The notes beneath the pieces are model-generated. The model ran no database searches and was not told the DNA's origin. It was given only the letters and a program-made list of their open reading frames with translations. Of a DNA stretch of 8,299 nucleotides, positions 1-5,816 are shown piece after piece (positions within the stretch are counted from its first letter, which is position 1; each line of letters opens with the position of its first letter). Source of the DNA: Porphyromonadaceae bacterium UBA4277 (lineage in GTDB: Bacteria; Bacteroidota; Bacteroidia; Bacteroidales; Muribaculaceae); the NCBI GenBank assembly GCA_002395965.1, contig DGVT01000009.1, positions 22,979 to 31,277 on the forward strand, written 5' to 3'. Position numbers and translations under genes: made by a program.

Positions 1-11
1 AGTAAACAAGC

Positions 12-101
12 TGGCTGACGCCTGTAGTAACTACGAGCTACAAGCTACGAGTGGCTGACGCCAGAGCAATTACGAATTATGAATTATGAATTATGAATTA
101 A
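12..101. repeat. Composite short-repeat element, left edge
   Basis: The decamer GGCTGACGCC occurs twice, at 13-22 and 53-62, a spacing of 40. Between them are three tandem heptamers, CTACGAG/CTACAAG/CTACGAG (31-51). After the second copy come three full GAATTAT heptamers and a partial one (74-100). The part from 53 to 100 aligns, with a handful of differences, to the GGCTGGCGCC...GAATTATGAATT part of the tandem repeat at the right edge (8050-8097), so both ends of the window carry members of one repeat family. No coding potential is seen. The element may extend left of the window. Confidence 0.75.
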
Positions 102-174
102 GACAAACCATCAAATAGTGCCAAGCATTGCGTGGTAGCTGCGTGCTGCATGTGGCTTACAATAATATCTTGAC

Positions 175-212
175 AATTAATAGTGTCTGGTAAAAACTGG
201 GCACTATTAATT
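175..212. other. Long perfect-stem hairpin
   Basis: AATTAATAGTG (175-185) is exactly complementary to CACTATTAATT (202-212). The stem continues inward through 186-190 and 197-201 using G-C and G-U pairs, leaving a six-base loop TAAAAA. It is followed by TTTGTTT, so it could act as a weak terminator for a gene to the left, but the T tract is poor. Its core is shared with a second hairpin at 3311-3342, which argues for a dispersed element rather than a terminator. The rest of 102-356 shows no ORF or other structure I can support. Confidence 0.55.
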
Positions 213-356
213 TGTTTGTAGTTAAAATGCCTTCTCGGCCTCTGCACAACTTCATGATAACCACCGACGCATCATTGCTACATGCAACGGAACATCATAA
301 AATAATGAAAAATCATAAATCTTTATAAATGGGGGGCAAATGTGGAAAATTATATC

Positions 357-364
357 TAAATTTG
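357..364 (+). promoter_or_regulatory. -7 box, putative promoter for the Mce-family gene
   Basis: TAAATTTG matches the Bacteroidota -7 consensus TANNTTTG and is followed by CGC. No TTTG is visible at the expected -33 position (around 333-336, which reads as G-rich sequence), so the promoter is only half supported. Transcription would start near 370 and give a leader of about 120 nt. Confidence 0.4.
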
Positions 365-369
365 CGCTT

Positions 370-492
370 CAAATGTAATAAGGAGCAACAATGCAGTGAT
401 GTAAACTACAGGTTGCAGTTGTGTGCTCAGGTTTTTTAGTGTTGTGTCGTGCGGTGGCACGATGCATCGAAAAGTGGGAAAAAATTTAATCG
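370..492 (+). promoter_or_regulatory. Leader of the Mce-family gene with mini-ORFs and hairpin
   Basis: A strong AGGAG (381-385) sits five bases before an ATG that is read for only two codons (ATG CAG TGA, 391-399). This overlaps a second start-stop (ATG TAA, 399-404), and ATG TAA TAA lies just upstream (373-381). A hairpin follows, TGTGTCGTGC (443-452) with GCACGATGCA (457-466), ten pairs including two G-U around GGTG. CATCGA (465-470) could alternatively pair with TCGATG (490-495), which contains the start codon of the downstream gene. These are direct observations; a regulatory role is inference. Confidence 0.35.
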
Positions 493-1389
493 ATGAAAAA
501 GAATATTCTTATTGCTGTGACAGTAATAGCCAGCCTCTGCCTGCTGTATTGGGGCATTGAGTTTCTGAAAGGTGTGAACATGTTCAAGCCTGCCAACTTC
601 TATTATGCCGAATTTAAGGAGGTGGATGGCCTTGTTGAGGCAGCGCCCATTAATGTGAATGGCTTCCCGGTGGGTCAGGTGCGTGAAATCATCTATGACT
701 ATTCGACTAATCAGATCAAGGTGATGATGGCCATGAATAAGAACCTTAAAGTTCCGCATGGCTCTACGGTGACGTTATCATCGTCGCTGACCGGAGCATC
801 ATCGCTCGATTTGACGCTTGGCAGTGAGAACATTTTCTTTAAGGTGGGAGACGTCATACCGTCGGTAAAGCCCGGTGGGGTGATGACCACCCTCAGCGAC
901 GAGGTGGTGCCGCAGGTGGTTAACATCATTCCAAAGGTTGACTCGATTATGGGCGGAGTGAATTCTATAGTGTCGAATCCGGCACTGGGCAATTCGCTCT
1001 ATCGCCTGGATGCTATTACGGCCCAGTTGACTCTCAGCTCACAGCAGCTCACCAAGCTGCTCACGCAAATCAATAGCCAAGTGCCCGGTGTGATGGGCGA
1101 TGTCAAGGTCGTGGCCAGCAACCTCAATGCCACCACCGGCAACCTTCATGAAATGTCGGAAAGCATTAAGTCGTTGCCTCTCGACTCAACGGTAAATCAG
1201 CTCAATAGCACCATATCCAACATTCAGGAACTGTCTAAAAAACTCAATAATGAGAATTCTAACCTTGGCTTGCTGCTTAACGATAAGTCGCTGTATAACA
1301 ACGCTAATAAGGCTCTTGCCGATTTGGATTCGCTGCTGATCGACATTAAGGCTCACCCCAAGCGTTATATCAATATCAAGGTCTTTTGA
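493..1389 (+). CDS. MlaD/Mce-family lipid-transport protein
   Basis: This 298-residue protein has a single N-terminal membrane anchor (about residues 5-23) and an MCE domain (about 37-118) with the family's conserved turn around NGFPVGQVREI (56-66). A long helical, probably coiled-coil region follows (about 165-285), ending in the LLLNDKSLYNN...HPKRYINIKVF tail typical of Bacteroidota homologues. Members are periplasmic, anchored in the inner membrane, and form hexameric rings that move phospholipids or other hydrophobic molecules between membranes, usually with an MlaE/MlaF-type permease and ATPase. Neither partner is in this window. The tail seems to stop a few residues earlier than homologues I remember, which often continue past VFG. 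The start at 493 gives a normal MKK anchor. The gene stands alone, with a 389-nt gap before dnaA. Family assignment is firm; the cargo is unknown. Confidence 0.88.
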   Translation: MKKNILIAVTVIASLCLLYWGIEFLKGVNMFKPANFYYAEFKEVDGLVEAAPINVNGFPVGQVREIIYDYSTNQIKVMMAMNKNLKVPHGSTVTLSSSLTGASSLDLTLGSENIFFKVGDVIPSVKPGGVMTTLSDEVVPQVVNIIPKVDSIMGGVNSIVSNPALGNSLYRLDAITAQLTLSSQQLTKLLTQINSQVPGVMGDVKVVASNLNATTGNLHEMSESIKSLPLDSTVNQLNSTISNIQELSKKLNNENSNLGLLLNDKSLYNNANKALADLDSLLIDIKAHPKRYINIKVF

Positions 1390-1777
1390 TTTAGCCGGGC
1401 ACCATCTAAGCTGTGAAAAGCGATGTTAGACCGAGTCTAAATAAACCTGCGAGTGATTTTTTGTTGAAATTTTTCTAAAGTCCTCAAAACACTATATGAT
1501 TTGCGAGGCGAATTTGTGTGCCTTTTTCTTGATGTGTGAAACATACACTTTACAAATGTCTGAGAAATAGAAATGTGAGGGCAAAAAGGCATTTTTATAC
1601 CGTGAAACGATGCGAGGTTAATTAAGATGTTGAGGTTTAGAACGTTGAAATCTTTGTGAGATTTCCAAATTTTTTCGGCTGTTTTTTTAATGATTTTTTT
1701 GTGGGAAATTTGTAAAGTGAAACTAAGCCCCTATGGTAAAGTTGCACCTTATTAATATAAATAGCGTAATTGTGACA
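1390..1777. other. AT-rich spacer before dnaA with candidate promoter
   Basis: This spacer has no convincing gene. It contains a small hairpin TTAGAC-CGA-GTCTAA (1426-1440) without a T tract, a widely spaced inverted pair TGCCTTTTT (1519-1527) and AAAAAGGCA (1583-1591), and a T-rich stretch (1660-1700). A candidate dnaA promoter is TTTG (1709-1712) with TAAAGTTG (1736-1743), one mismatch from TANNTTTG. The 23-nt spacing is slightly long. It would start RNA near 1749, about 30 nt before the ATG at 1778. No cluster of DnaA boxes is visible, so I do not call an origin. Confidence 0.4.
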
Positions 1778-3148
1778 ATGGTTAACGAACAGTGGAATAA
1801 GTGTCTTGAGATAATCAAGGACAACCTGTCGGCCGAGCAGTTTAATGCTTGGTTCAGCCCCATTGTTGCCCTAAGCTTTGAGGAAAACAGCCTTACACTG
1901 ATGGCTCCGTCGCAATTCTTTGTCGAGCGAATGGAGGCCCAGTATTCTAACCTGCTAAAGAAAGCCATACAGCGCGTGTTTGGCGACAACATCCAGTTGT
2001 TCTATGAGGTGCGAGTGGCTAAGAACAAACAGGTTAAGATAGCCGATGCCGGCGAGAGCGCAATACTCAAGACTGCAACAAAGTCGGCTCAGCCCATGAA
2101 CCCCTTCGCGCAGCAAGAATTTGACGATATAGACCCGCAACTCAACCTGCGCTACACGTTTGAGAACTATTGTTCGAGCAAGTGTAACTTGCTGGCAGTG
2201 AGCATAGCGCGGGCTATTGCCGATAATCCGGAGTGCAAGACATATAATCCTCTTTTTGTTTTCGGCTCAACAGGGGTGGGGAAGACACATCTCATTCAAG
2301 CAATAGGAATTCGCATCAAGGAACGTAACCCGCGCACTCGCGTGCTTTATGTGCCGGCTCGCGTGTTTGAGAGTCAGTACACATCGGCCGTGCGCAACAA
2401 CAAGGTGAACGATTTCATCAATTTCTATCAGAGCGTGGATGTGCTTCTGCTCGACGACGTTCAGGACTTTGCAGGCAAAACCGGGACACAAAACACATTC
2501 TTCCACATTTTCAATCATCTGCATCAGTGTGGCAAGCAGCTCATCATGTCAAGCGACTGCAAGCCCAGCGACCTCGACGGTATGGAGCCACGACTGATTT
2601 CACGTTTCAAGTGGGGAATGACCGTGGAGCTTAACAAACCCGACTATGAACTGCGTCGCGAGGTGCTCACGCTGCGAGCCGCACAAGATGGCCTGGAACT
2701 GCCCGACGAGGTGCTCGACTACATCGCGCAAAACGTGACCGAAAGCGTGCGTGAACTGGAAGGAGTGGTGGTGTCGCTACTGGCACACGCCACAGTGCTC
2801 AACAGCGAGCTGACGCTCGAACTGGCGACGACGGTGGTAGAAAACTGCGTTCACGTCAAGAAGCAGCGCCAACTCACATTCGACTATATCGTGGATGTGG
2901 TGGCCGACTTTTATAACATCAATACCGATGACCTTTACGGCAAGTCGCGAAAACGAGAAATCAGCGATGCGCGCCAGGTGCTAATGTACTTTGCCAAGGT
3001 GGAGGCGCAAATGTCGTCAACCAACATCGGGCTGCGGTTGTCGCGAAATCATGCCACAGTGCTTCATGCCTGCAAGCAGATTGAGGAGCGCATGAGCGTG
3101 GACGAGAATTTGCGTGATGAGCTGGAGCAAATCAAGGCAAAGCTGTAG
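1778..3148 (+). CDS. dnaA: Chromosomal replication initiator DnaA
   Basis: DnaA binds origin boxes as an ATP-driven filament, opens the DNA and loads the helicase; it also acts as a transcription factor. All parts are present in the 456-residue product: an N-terminal domain I (about 1-85, with the W-x-x-C start and WF motif), a short linker, an AAA+ domain with Walker A GSTGVGKT (163-170), Walker B LLLDD (223-227), sensor 1 MSSD and the RLISRF arginine-finger box, and a C-terminal helix-turn-helix domain IV ending in the signature around SRNHATVLHAC (422-432). Many DnaA proteins have RDHST/RDHAT here, so the N for D is worth noting. An upstream ATG at 1733 would add 15 residues, but MVNEQWNKCL matches the usual family start and the candidate promoter overlaps 1733. 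The gene has its own terminator downstream. Confidence 0.95.
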   Translation: MVNEQWNKCLEIIKDNLSAEQFNAWFSPIVALSFEENSLTLMAPSQFFVERMEAQYSNLLKKAIQRVFGDNIQLFYEVRVAKNKQVKIADAGESAILKTATKSAQPMNPFAQQEFDDIDPQLNLRYTFENYCSSKCNLLAVSIARAIADNPECKTYNPLFVFGSTGVGKTHLIQAIGIRIKERNPRTRVLYVPARVFESQYTSAVRNNKVNDFINFYQSVDVLLLDDVQDFAGKTGTQNTFFHIFNHLHQCGKQLIMSSDCKPSDLDGMEPRLISRFKWGMTVELNKPDYELRREVLTLRAAQDGLELPDEVLDYIAQNVTESVRELEGVVVSLLAHATVLNSELTLELATTVVENCVHVKKQRQLTFDYIVDVVADFYNINTDDLYGKSRKREISDARQVLMYFAKVEAQMSSTNIGLRLSRNHATVLHACKQIEERMSVDENLRDELEQIKAKL

Positions 3149-3201
3149 GGCGATTGCGCAAGAAAAAACGGAAATAAAATCTTTGGGTATGAATGATAAT
3201 G

Positions 3202-3240
3202 TGACGATAATGCCGATGGCGGCGTTGTCGTCATTTTTTT
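3202..3240 (+). terminator. Intrinsic terminator of dnaA
   Basis: TGACGATAATGCCG (3202-3215) pairs along its whole length with CGGCGTTGTCGTCA (3220-3233), 14 pairs including two G-U, around the loop ATGG. Seven T follow immediately. It lies 53 nt after the dnaA stop codon and should end that transcript. Confidence 0.92.
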
Positions 3241-3376
3241 CGCATGGTTAGGCCGCGCTCAAAATCATAACGGCCCACCTGGTCCTAACACGCTCGGTGC
3301 GTTTGCGTTAATAAGCAACATAGTCTGGTAAAATGGGCTTATACGGCGGTGAATTACGTTTTTTTAAGTTCGAAAA
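3241..3376. other. Spacer with hairpins, including a second copy of the TCTGGTAAAA element
   Basis: GTTAGG (3247-3252) is complementary to CCTAAC (3284-3289), with an alternative GGCCG/CGGCC pairing inside (3251-3255 with 3271-3275). ATAAGC (3311-3316) pairs with GCTTAT (3337-3342) and encloses TAGTCTGGTAAAATGGGC (3321-3338), whose core is shared with the hairpin at 175-212. No ORF is supported. Confidence 0.45.
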
Positions 3377-3408
3377 TTTGTAAACACGGCAAATTAGTCG
3401 TAATTTTG
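3377..3408 (+). promoter_or_regulatory. Complete Bacteroidota-type promoter of the ncRNA gene
   Basis: TTTG (3377-3380), a 20-nt spacer, then TAATTTTG (3401-3408) match the -33/-7 consensus TTTG/TANNTTTG exactly and with ideal spacing. The expected start is at about 3412-3414, just where the 5' hairpin of the predicted RNA begins. No protein start follows for more than 400 nt, and a terminator lies between. Confidence 0.85.
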
Positions 3409-3412
3409 CAAT

Positions 3413-3692
3413 GCAAAAGCCACAGAGGTGCTTTTGTAATTTGTAGTTCAATGATATTGTGCCGCATTAAAGAAGATCGGGATACTCTTCAATTTTTATT
3501 TGAAATACCGAGATAAGCTTTCACTTCAATGGCGGGCCTCGACCGCAAGGTGTCCAGCAATGGGCCGGAGGATTACAAAGATGTGAAGCCCTCAAATCCT
3601 TACTATTTCGGAGTTTCATCACATCCCTTTGGTGCGGCATCCTCATCACAGGAGTCGGCAAGATAGAATATGCTGGCTCCTGATTTTTTTTT
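3413..3692 (+). ncRNA. Structured small RNA, 6S RNA-like (possible Bacteroidales-1 RNA)
   Basis: The transcript of about 275 nt is framed by a perfect promoter and an intrinsic terminator. It starts with a hairpin (CAAAAGC-C-AC, 3414-3423, with GTGCTTTTG, 3428-3436). The body is a long interrupted rod. TGCCGCATTAAAG (3460-3472) pairs with CTTTGGTGCGGCA (3627-3639). TGAAATACCGAGATA (3501-3515) pairs with TATTTCGGAGTTTCA (3604-3618), with one mismatch. GCTTTCAC (3517-3524) pairs with GTGAAGC (3583-3589), with one bulge. Large unequal bubbles lie between these stems, and an inner ACC-GCAA-GGT tetraloop hairpin (3542-3551) is present. A closed rod of about 180 nt with a big bubble is the form of 6S RNA, which binds RNA polymerase by mimicking an open promoter. 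The Bacteroidales version is known as the Bacteroidales-1 motif; I assign it by architecture, not sequence match. tmRNA, RNase P and SRP RNA hallmarks are absent. Existence is well supported; identity is moderate. Confidence 0.72.
3649..3692 (+). terminator. Intrinsic terminator of the ncRNA gene
   Basis: CAGGAGTCGGCA (3649-3660) pairs throughout with TGCTGGCTCCTG (3671-3682), 12 pairs including two G-U, around a 10-nt loop. One A and then nine T follow (3684-3692). Confidence 0.92.
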
Positions 3693-3764
3693 GCCGGTTG
3701 CAGCTTCGGCTCATTGAGTGGGTCTGTCCGGCACCCGATAGCGAGGGGTGGGCCGAGGCCGGCA
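3692..3764. other. Large GC-rich stem-loop after the ncRNA terminator
   Basis: TGCCGG (3692-3697) pairs with CCGGCA (3759-3764), and CTTCGGCTCA (3704-3713) with TGGGCCGAGG (3749-3758), ten pairs including two G-U, leaving a six-base bulge on the left. An inner hairpin GGGT/ACCC (3720-3723 with 3733-3736) caps it. There is no T tract after it, only TTAAAAAAG, so it is not a standard terminator on the + strand. Its role is unknown. Confidence 0.5.
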
Positions 3765-3807
3765 TTAAAAAAGTTTACTCATTGCTGCTCGTTAATAAAT
3801 AAATGCG

Positions 3808-3815
3808 TAAATTTG
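3808..3815 (+). promoter_or_regulatory. -7 box, putative promoter of the DUF1599/DoxX pair
   Basis: TAAATTTG is an exact TANNTTTG match 29 nt before the start codon at 3845. A TTG at 3782-3784 is the nearest -33 candidate, but the spacing of 23 nt is long. Start of transcription would fall near 3820. Confidence 0.5.
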
Positions 3816-3844
3816 TAGCGTCAATATAAAAGCGAACAAAAACA

Positions 3845-4393
3845 ATGGCCGACACAAACAAACAATTTGATCAAGTTGTGGCGCGTTGCCGCGAGATGTT
3901 TGTCAACAAAATGAAAGATTACGGCCCGTCGTGGCGCATACTGCGGCCTCAGTCGGTGACCGACCAGATTCTTATCAAGGCAAAACGCATACGCACACTC
4001 GAGATTAACGGCACCACAAAGGTGGGCGAAGGAATTTGGCCCGAGTTTGAGGCAATAGTCAATTATGGTATTATGGGGCTCATACAACTTGACCGGGGCT
4101 TTAGCGACCACATCGACATCAGCACCGAAGAGGCACTCGAACTCTATGACCGCTATATGGCCGTAACAAAGGAATTGATGACTAACAAGAATACCGATTA
4201 TGGCGAGGCGTGGCGCGATATGCGCGTGTCGAGCTATACCGATATCATACTCACAAAGCTGCAGCGCGTCAAGGAAATAGAGAAACACCACGGTAAGACT
4301 CTTGTCAGCGAAGGTGTGGCCTCTAATTATCAAGACATGATAAACTATGCCGTGTTTGCACTCATAAAGCATGACGAACAACAAGATAAATAA
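3845..4393 (+). CDS. DUF1599 (Nmad1-type) tandem-domain protein
   Basis: The 182-residue protein is made of two copies of the same helical unit, about 93 residues apart. NKMKDYGPSWR (21-31) matches NKNTDYGEAWR (114-124), LIKAKRIRTLE (43-53) matches LTKLQRVKEIE (136-146), and VNYGIMGLIQLD (72-83) matches INYAVFALIKHD (166-177). This duplication is the known form of DUF1599, a family classed by others as 'nucleotide modification associated domain 1'; no reaction is established to my knowledge. There is no signal peptide or membrane segment, so it should be cytoplasmic. It shares 23 nt with the next gene, which suggests coupled translation with a membrane protein. The conserved D-Y-G-x-x-W and K/R/E positions look like an active or binding site present twice. 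Confidence 0.85.
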   Translation: MADTNKQFDQVVARCREMFVNKMKDYGPSWRILRPQSVTDQILIKAKRIRTLEINGTTKVGEGIWPEFEAIVNYGIMGLIQLDRGFSDHIDISTEEALELYDRYMAVTKELMTNKNTDYGEAWRDMRVSSYTDIILTKLQRVKEIEKHHGKTLVSEGVASNYQDMINYAVFALIKHDEQQDK

Positions 4394-5711
4394 TCTCTTC
4401 GCCGGTCAGTGGCCGGTAACTCTGGCCGTGTGGCTCATGCGCATGGTTGTAGGGGCAGTCTTTATCTTCTCGGGCTGGGCCAAGGCCATAGATCCCTGGG
4501 GCAGTTACTATAAGTTTAACGAGTATCTGCTCACGCTGGGATGGGATAGCCTTGTGGGGCTGTCGCTCTTTGGCGCGTTTGCCGTGCCGTGTGTTGAGCT
4601 TGCCCTGGGTGTGCTGGTGCTGGTGGGTGCCTACCGGCGGTCGGCTCCGGTGCTTTTACTGCTACTGATGCTGGTGATGTTGCCGCTCACATTGTGGCTG
4701 GCCGTTACCGATGCCGTGCCCGATTGTGGCTGCTTAGGCGATGCGTTGAAAATGAGCAACTGGGGCACCTTCGGCAAGAATGTGGCACTCACGATGGGCA
4801 TAGTGTTCCTGCTCGTTCTCAACAAACGTGCCAAGGGACTTTACGGCCCGGCCGTGCAGTGGCTTGTAGCTGCTGTAACTATTGTGGCCTCGCTGCTGAC
4901 GAGCTATTATGGCTATTTCACTCAGCCGCTTGTCGATTTCAGACCCTACAAAGTGGGAACGCTGCTTGCGGCCGACCCGGGAGAAGGAGAGGATGACTTC
5001 GTCTTTGTCTATAGCAAGGATGGCAAAGAACAGGAGTTTGGCATCGATAGCCTGCCTGATGAGGCCGACGGATGGGAGTTTGTGGATCGCAGGCCTGTGA
5101 AGCGCGCAACATTGCAGACAGCCGACTCTGCCGCGCGCCAGCCGGTGCGTCTGCCATTAATGTCGGTGGGAATGGATGTTTCCGATCAAGTGCTTGCATC
5201 GGGCAACTCACAATTGTTGATACTCTTCTCCGACTTGAAAGAAGTGAACATTGCCCACACGTTTGCCATTAACGAACTTGTGGAATATGCCCGCAATCAA
5301 GGCACGGCAGTCTATGGCGTGGCGGCCGCCAGCGAAAGCCAGATTGCCCACTGGAACGACATTTCAATGGCCGACTACGACATGCTCACTGCCGACGACA
5401 GCGATATTAAAATGATAGCACGAGGCAATCCGGCTGCAGTCTTCATCGATGACAACACGATTGTCTGGAAGCGGACTCTTGGCTCGATCGACCTGCAGCG
5501 CCTGCGTGATCCCAAGCTGACTGTAGCTACACTGAGTAACGACTTTGACACCAAGCAGGTGCTGAGCACAATCATAAGCACTTATCTCATGGCCATGGCG
5601 TTTCTGCTTGTCTTCAACCGGCTGCATGTGCTGTTGAGGTATATGTTTGTCAAATGCAAATCGATAATAAAACGGCGCTCGGTTACAAATCAGGCTAAAA
5701 GTGAGCAGTGA
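4371..5711 (+). CDS. DoxX/MauE-like membrane protein with thioredoxin-like C-terminal domain (BT_3928-type)
   Basis: The 446-residue protein has an N-terminal DoxX/MauE-like bundle with membrane segments at about 17-37, 61-86, 92-112, 136-151 and 161-183. SGWAKAIDPWGS (34-45) follows the first, and DCGCLGD (118-124) follows the third; this Cys-Gly-Cys loop is a hallmark of MauE-like members. A soluble part (about 190-395) contains a stretch around 282-375 (LLILFSDLK, AVYGVAAAS, PAAVFIDDNTIVWKRTLG) that looks like a thioredoxin/peroxiredoxin fold but lacks a CxxC pair. A sixth segment (about 400-422) returns to the membrane before a basic tail. The start overlaps the DUF1599 gene by 23 nt. A redox or electron-transfer role is inferred from the family; the name 'BT_3928 family' is from memory of the same gene order in Bacteroides. 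Confidence 0.85.
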   Translation: MTNNKINNLFAGQWPVTLAVWLMRMVVGAVFIFSGWAKAIDPWGSYYKFNEYLLTLGWDSLVGLSLFGAFAVPCVELALGVLVLVGAYRRSAPVLLLLLMLVMLPLTLWLAVTDAVPDCGCLGDALKMSNWGTFGKNVALTMGIVFLLVLNKRAKGLYGPAVQWLVAAVTIVASLLTSYYGYFTQPLVDFRPYKVGTLLAADPGEGEDDFVFVYSKDGKEQEFGIDSLPDEADGWEFVDRRPVKRATLQTADSAARQPVRLPLMSVGMDVSDQVLASGNSQLLILFSDLKEVNIAHTFAINELVEYARNQGTAVYGVAAASESQIAHWNDISMADYDMLTADDSDIKMIARGNPAAVFIDDNTIVWKRTLGSIDLQRLRDPKLTVATLSNDFDTKQVLSTIISTYLMAMAFLLVFNRLHVLLRYMFVKCKSIIKRRSVTNQAKSEQ

Positions 5712-5726
5712 TTGGCTAAAAATAGC

Positions 5727-5734
5727 TAACTTTG
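5727..5734 (+). promoter_or_regulatory. -7 box, putative tpiA promoter
   Basis: TAACTTTG, followed by CACCGC, is an exact TANNTTTG match 16 nt after the stop of the upstream gene. No TTTG is seen at the -33 position, which would fall in the end of that gene. The leader to the tpiA ATG would be about 75 nt and ends in an AT-rich run with eight T (5801-5808). Confidence 0.5.
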
Positions 5735-5816
5735 CACCGCGTTGGCTGACGACCGACGCACTGACATAGAGATAACTAAATGATTTTCAATTATAAATAA
5801 TTTTTTTTACGACATT

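Noticed and set aside
341..349. TGTGGAAAA, a minus-strand match to the DnaA box pattern TTWTNCACA
   Set aside because: It is a single isolated site with no neighbouring boxes, so it does not support an origin here.
1496..1570. 24-residue ORF in the spacer before dnaA
   Set aside because: It is short, Cys/Phe-rich, has no ribosome-binding signal and is expected by chance in such a spacer.
1733..1777. In-frame upstream ATG extending DnaA by 15 residues
   Set aside because: The added residues (MVKLHLININ...) do not resemble a DnaA start, while MVNEQWNKCL at 1778 does; a candidate -7 box overlaps 1736-1743.
3241..3844. tmRNA, RNase P RNA or SRP RNA in the gap after dnaA
   Set aside because: No tRNA-like end with CCA, no conserved RNase P core and no SRP GGAAG/AGCAG loop are present; the long rod fits 6S better.
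3821..4384. 187-codon open frame on the minus strand
   Set aside because: It is the mirror of the DUF1599 gene, whose internal domain duplication shows which strand codes.
5744..5751. GGCTGACG in the tpiA leader, resembling the left-edge repeat
   Set aside because: Only eight bases match and neither the GCC end nor the GAATTAT part follows; probably chance.
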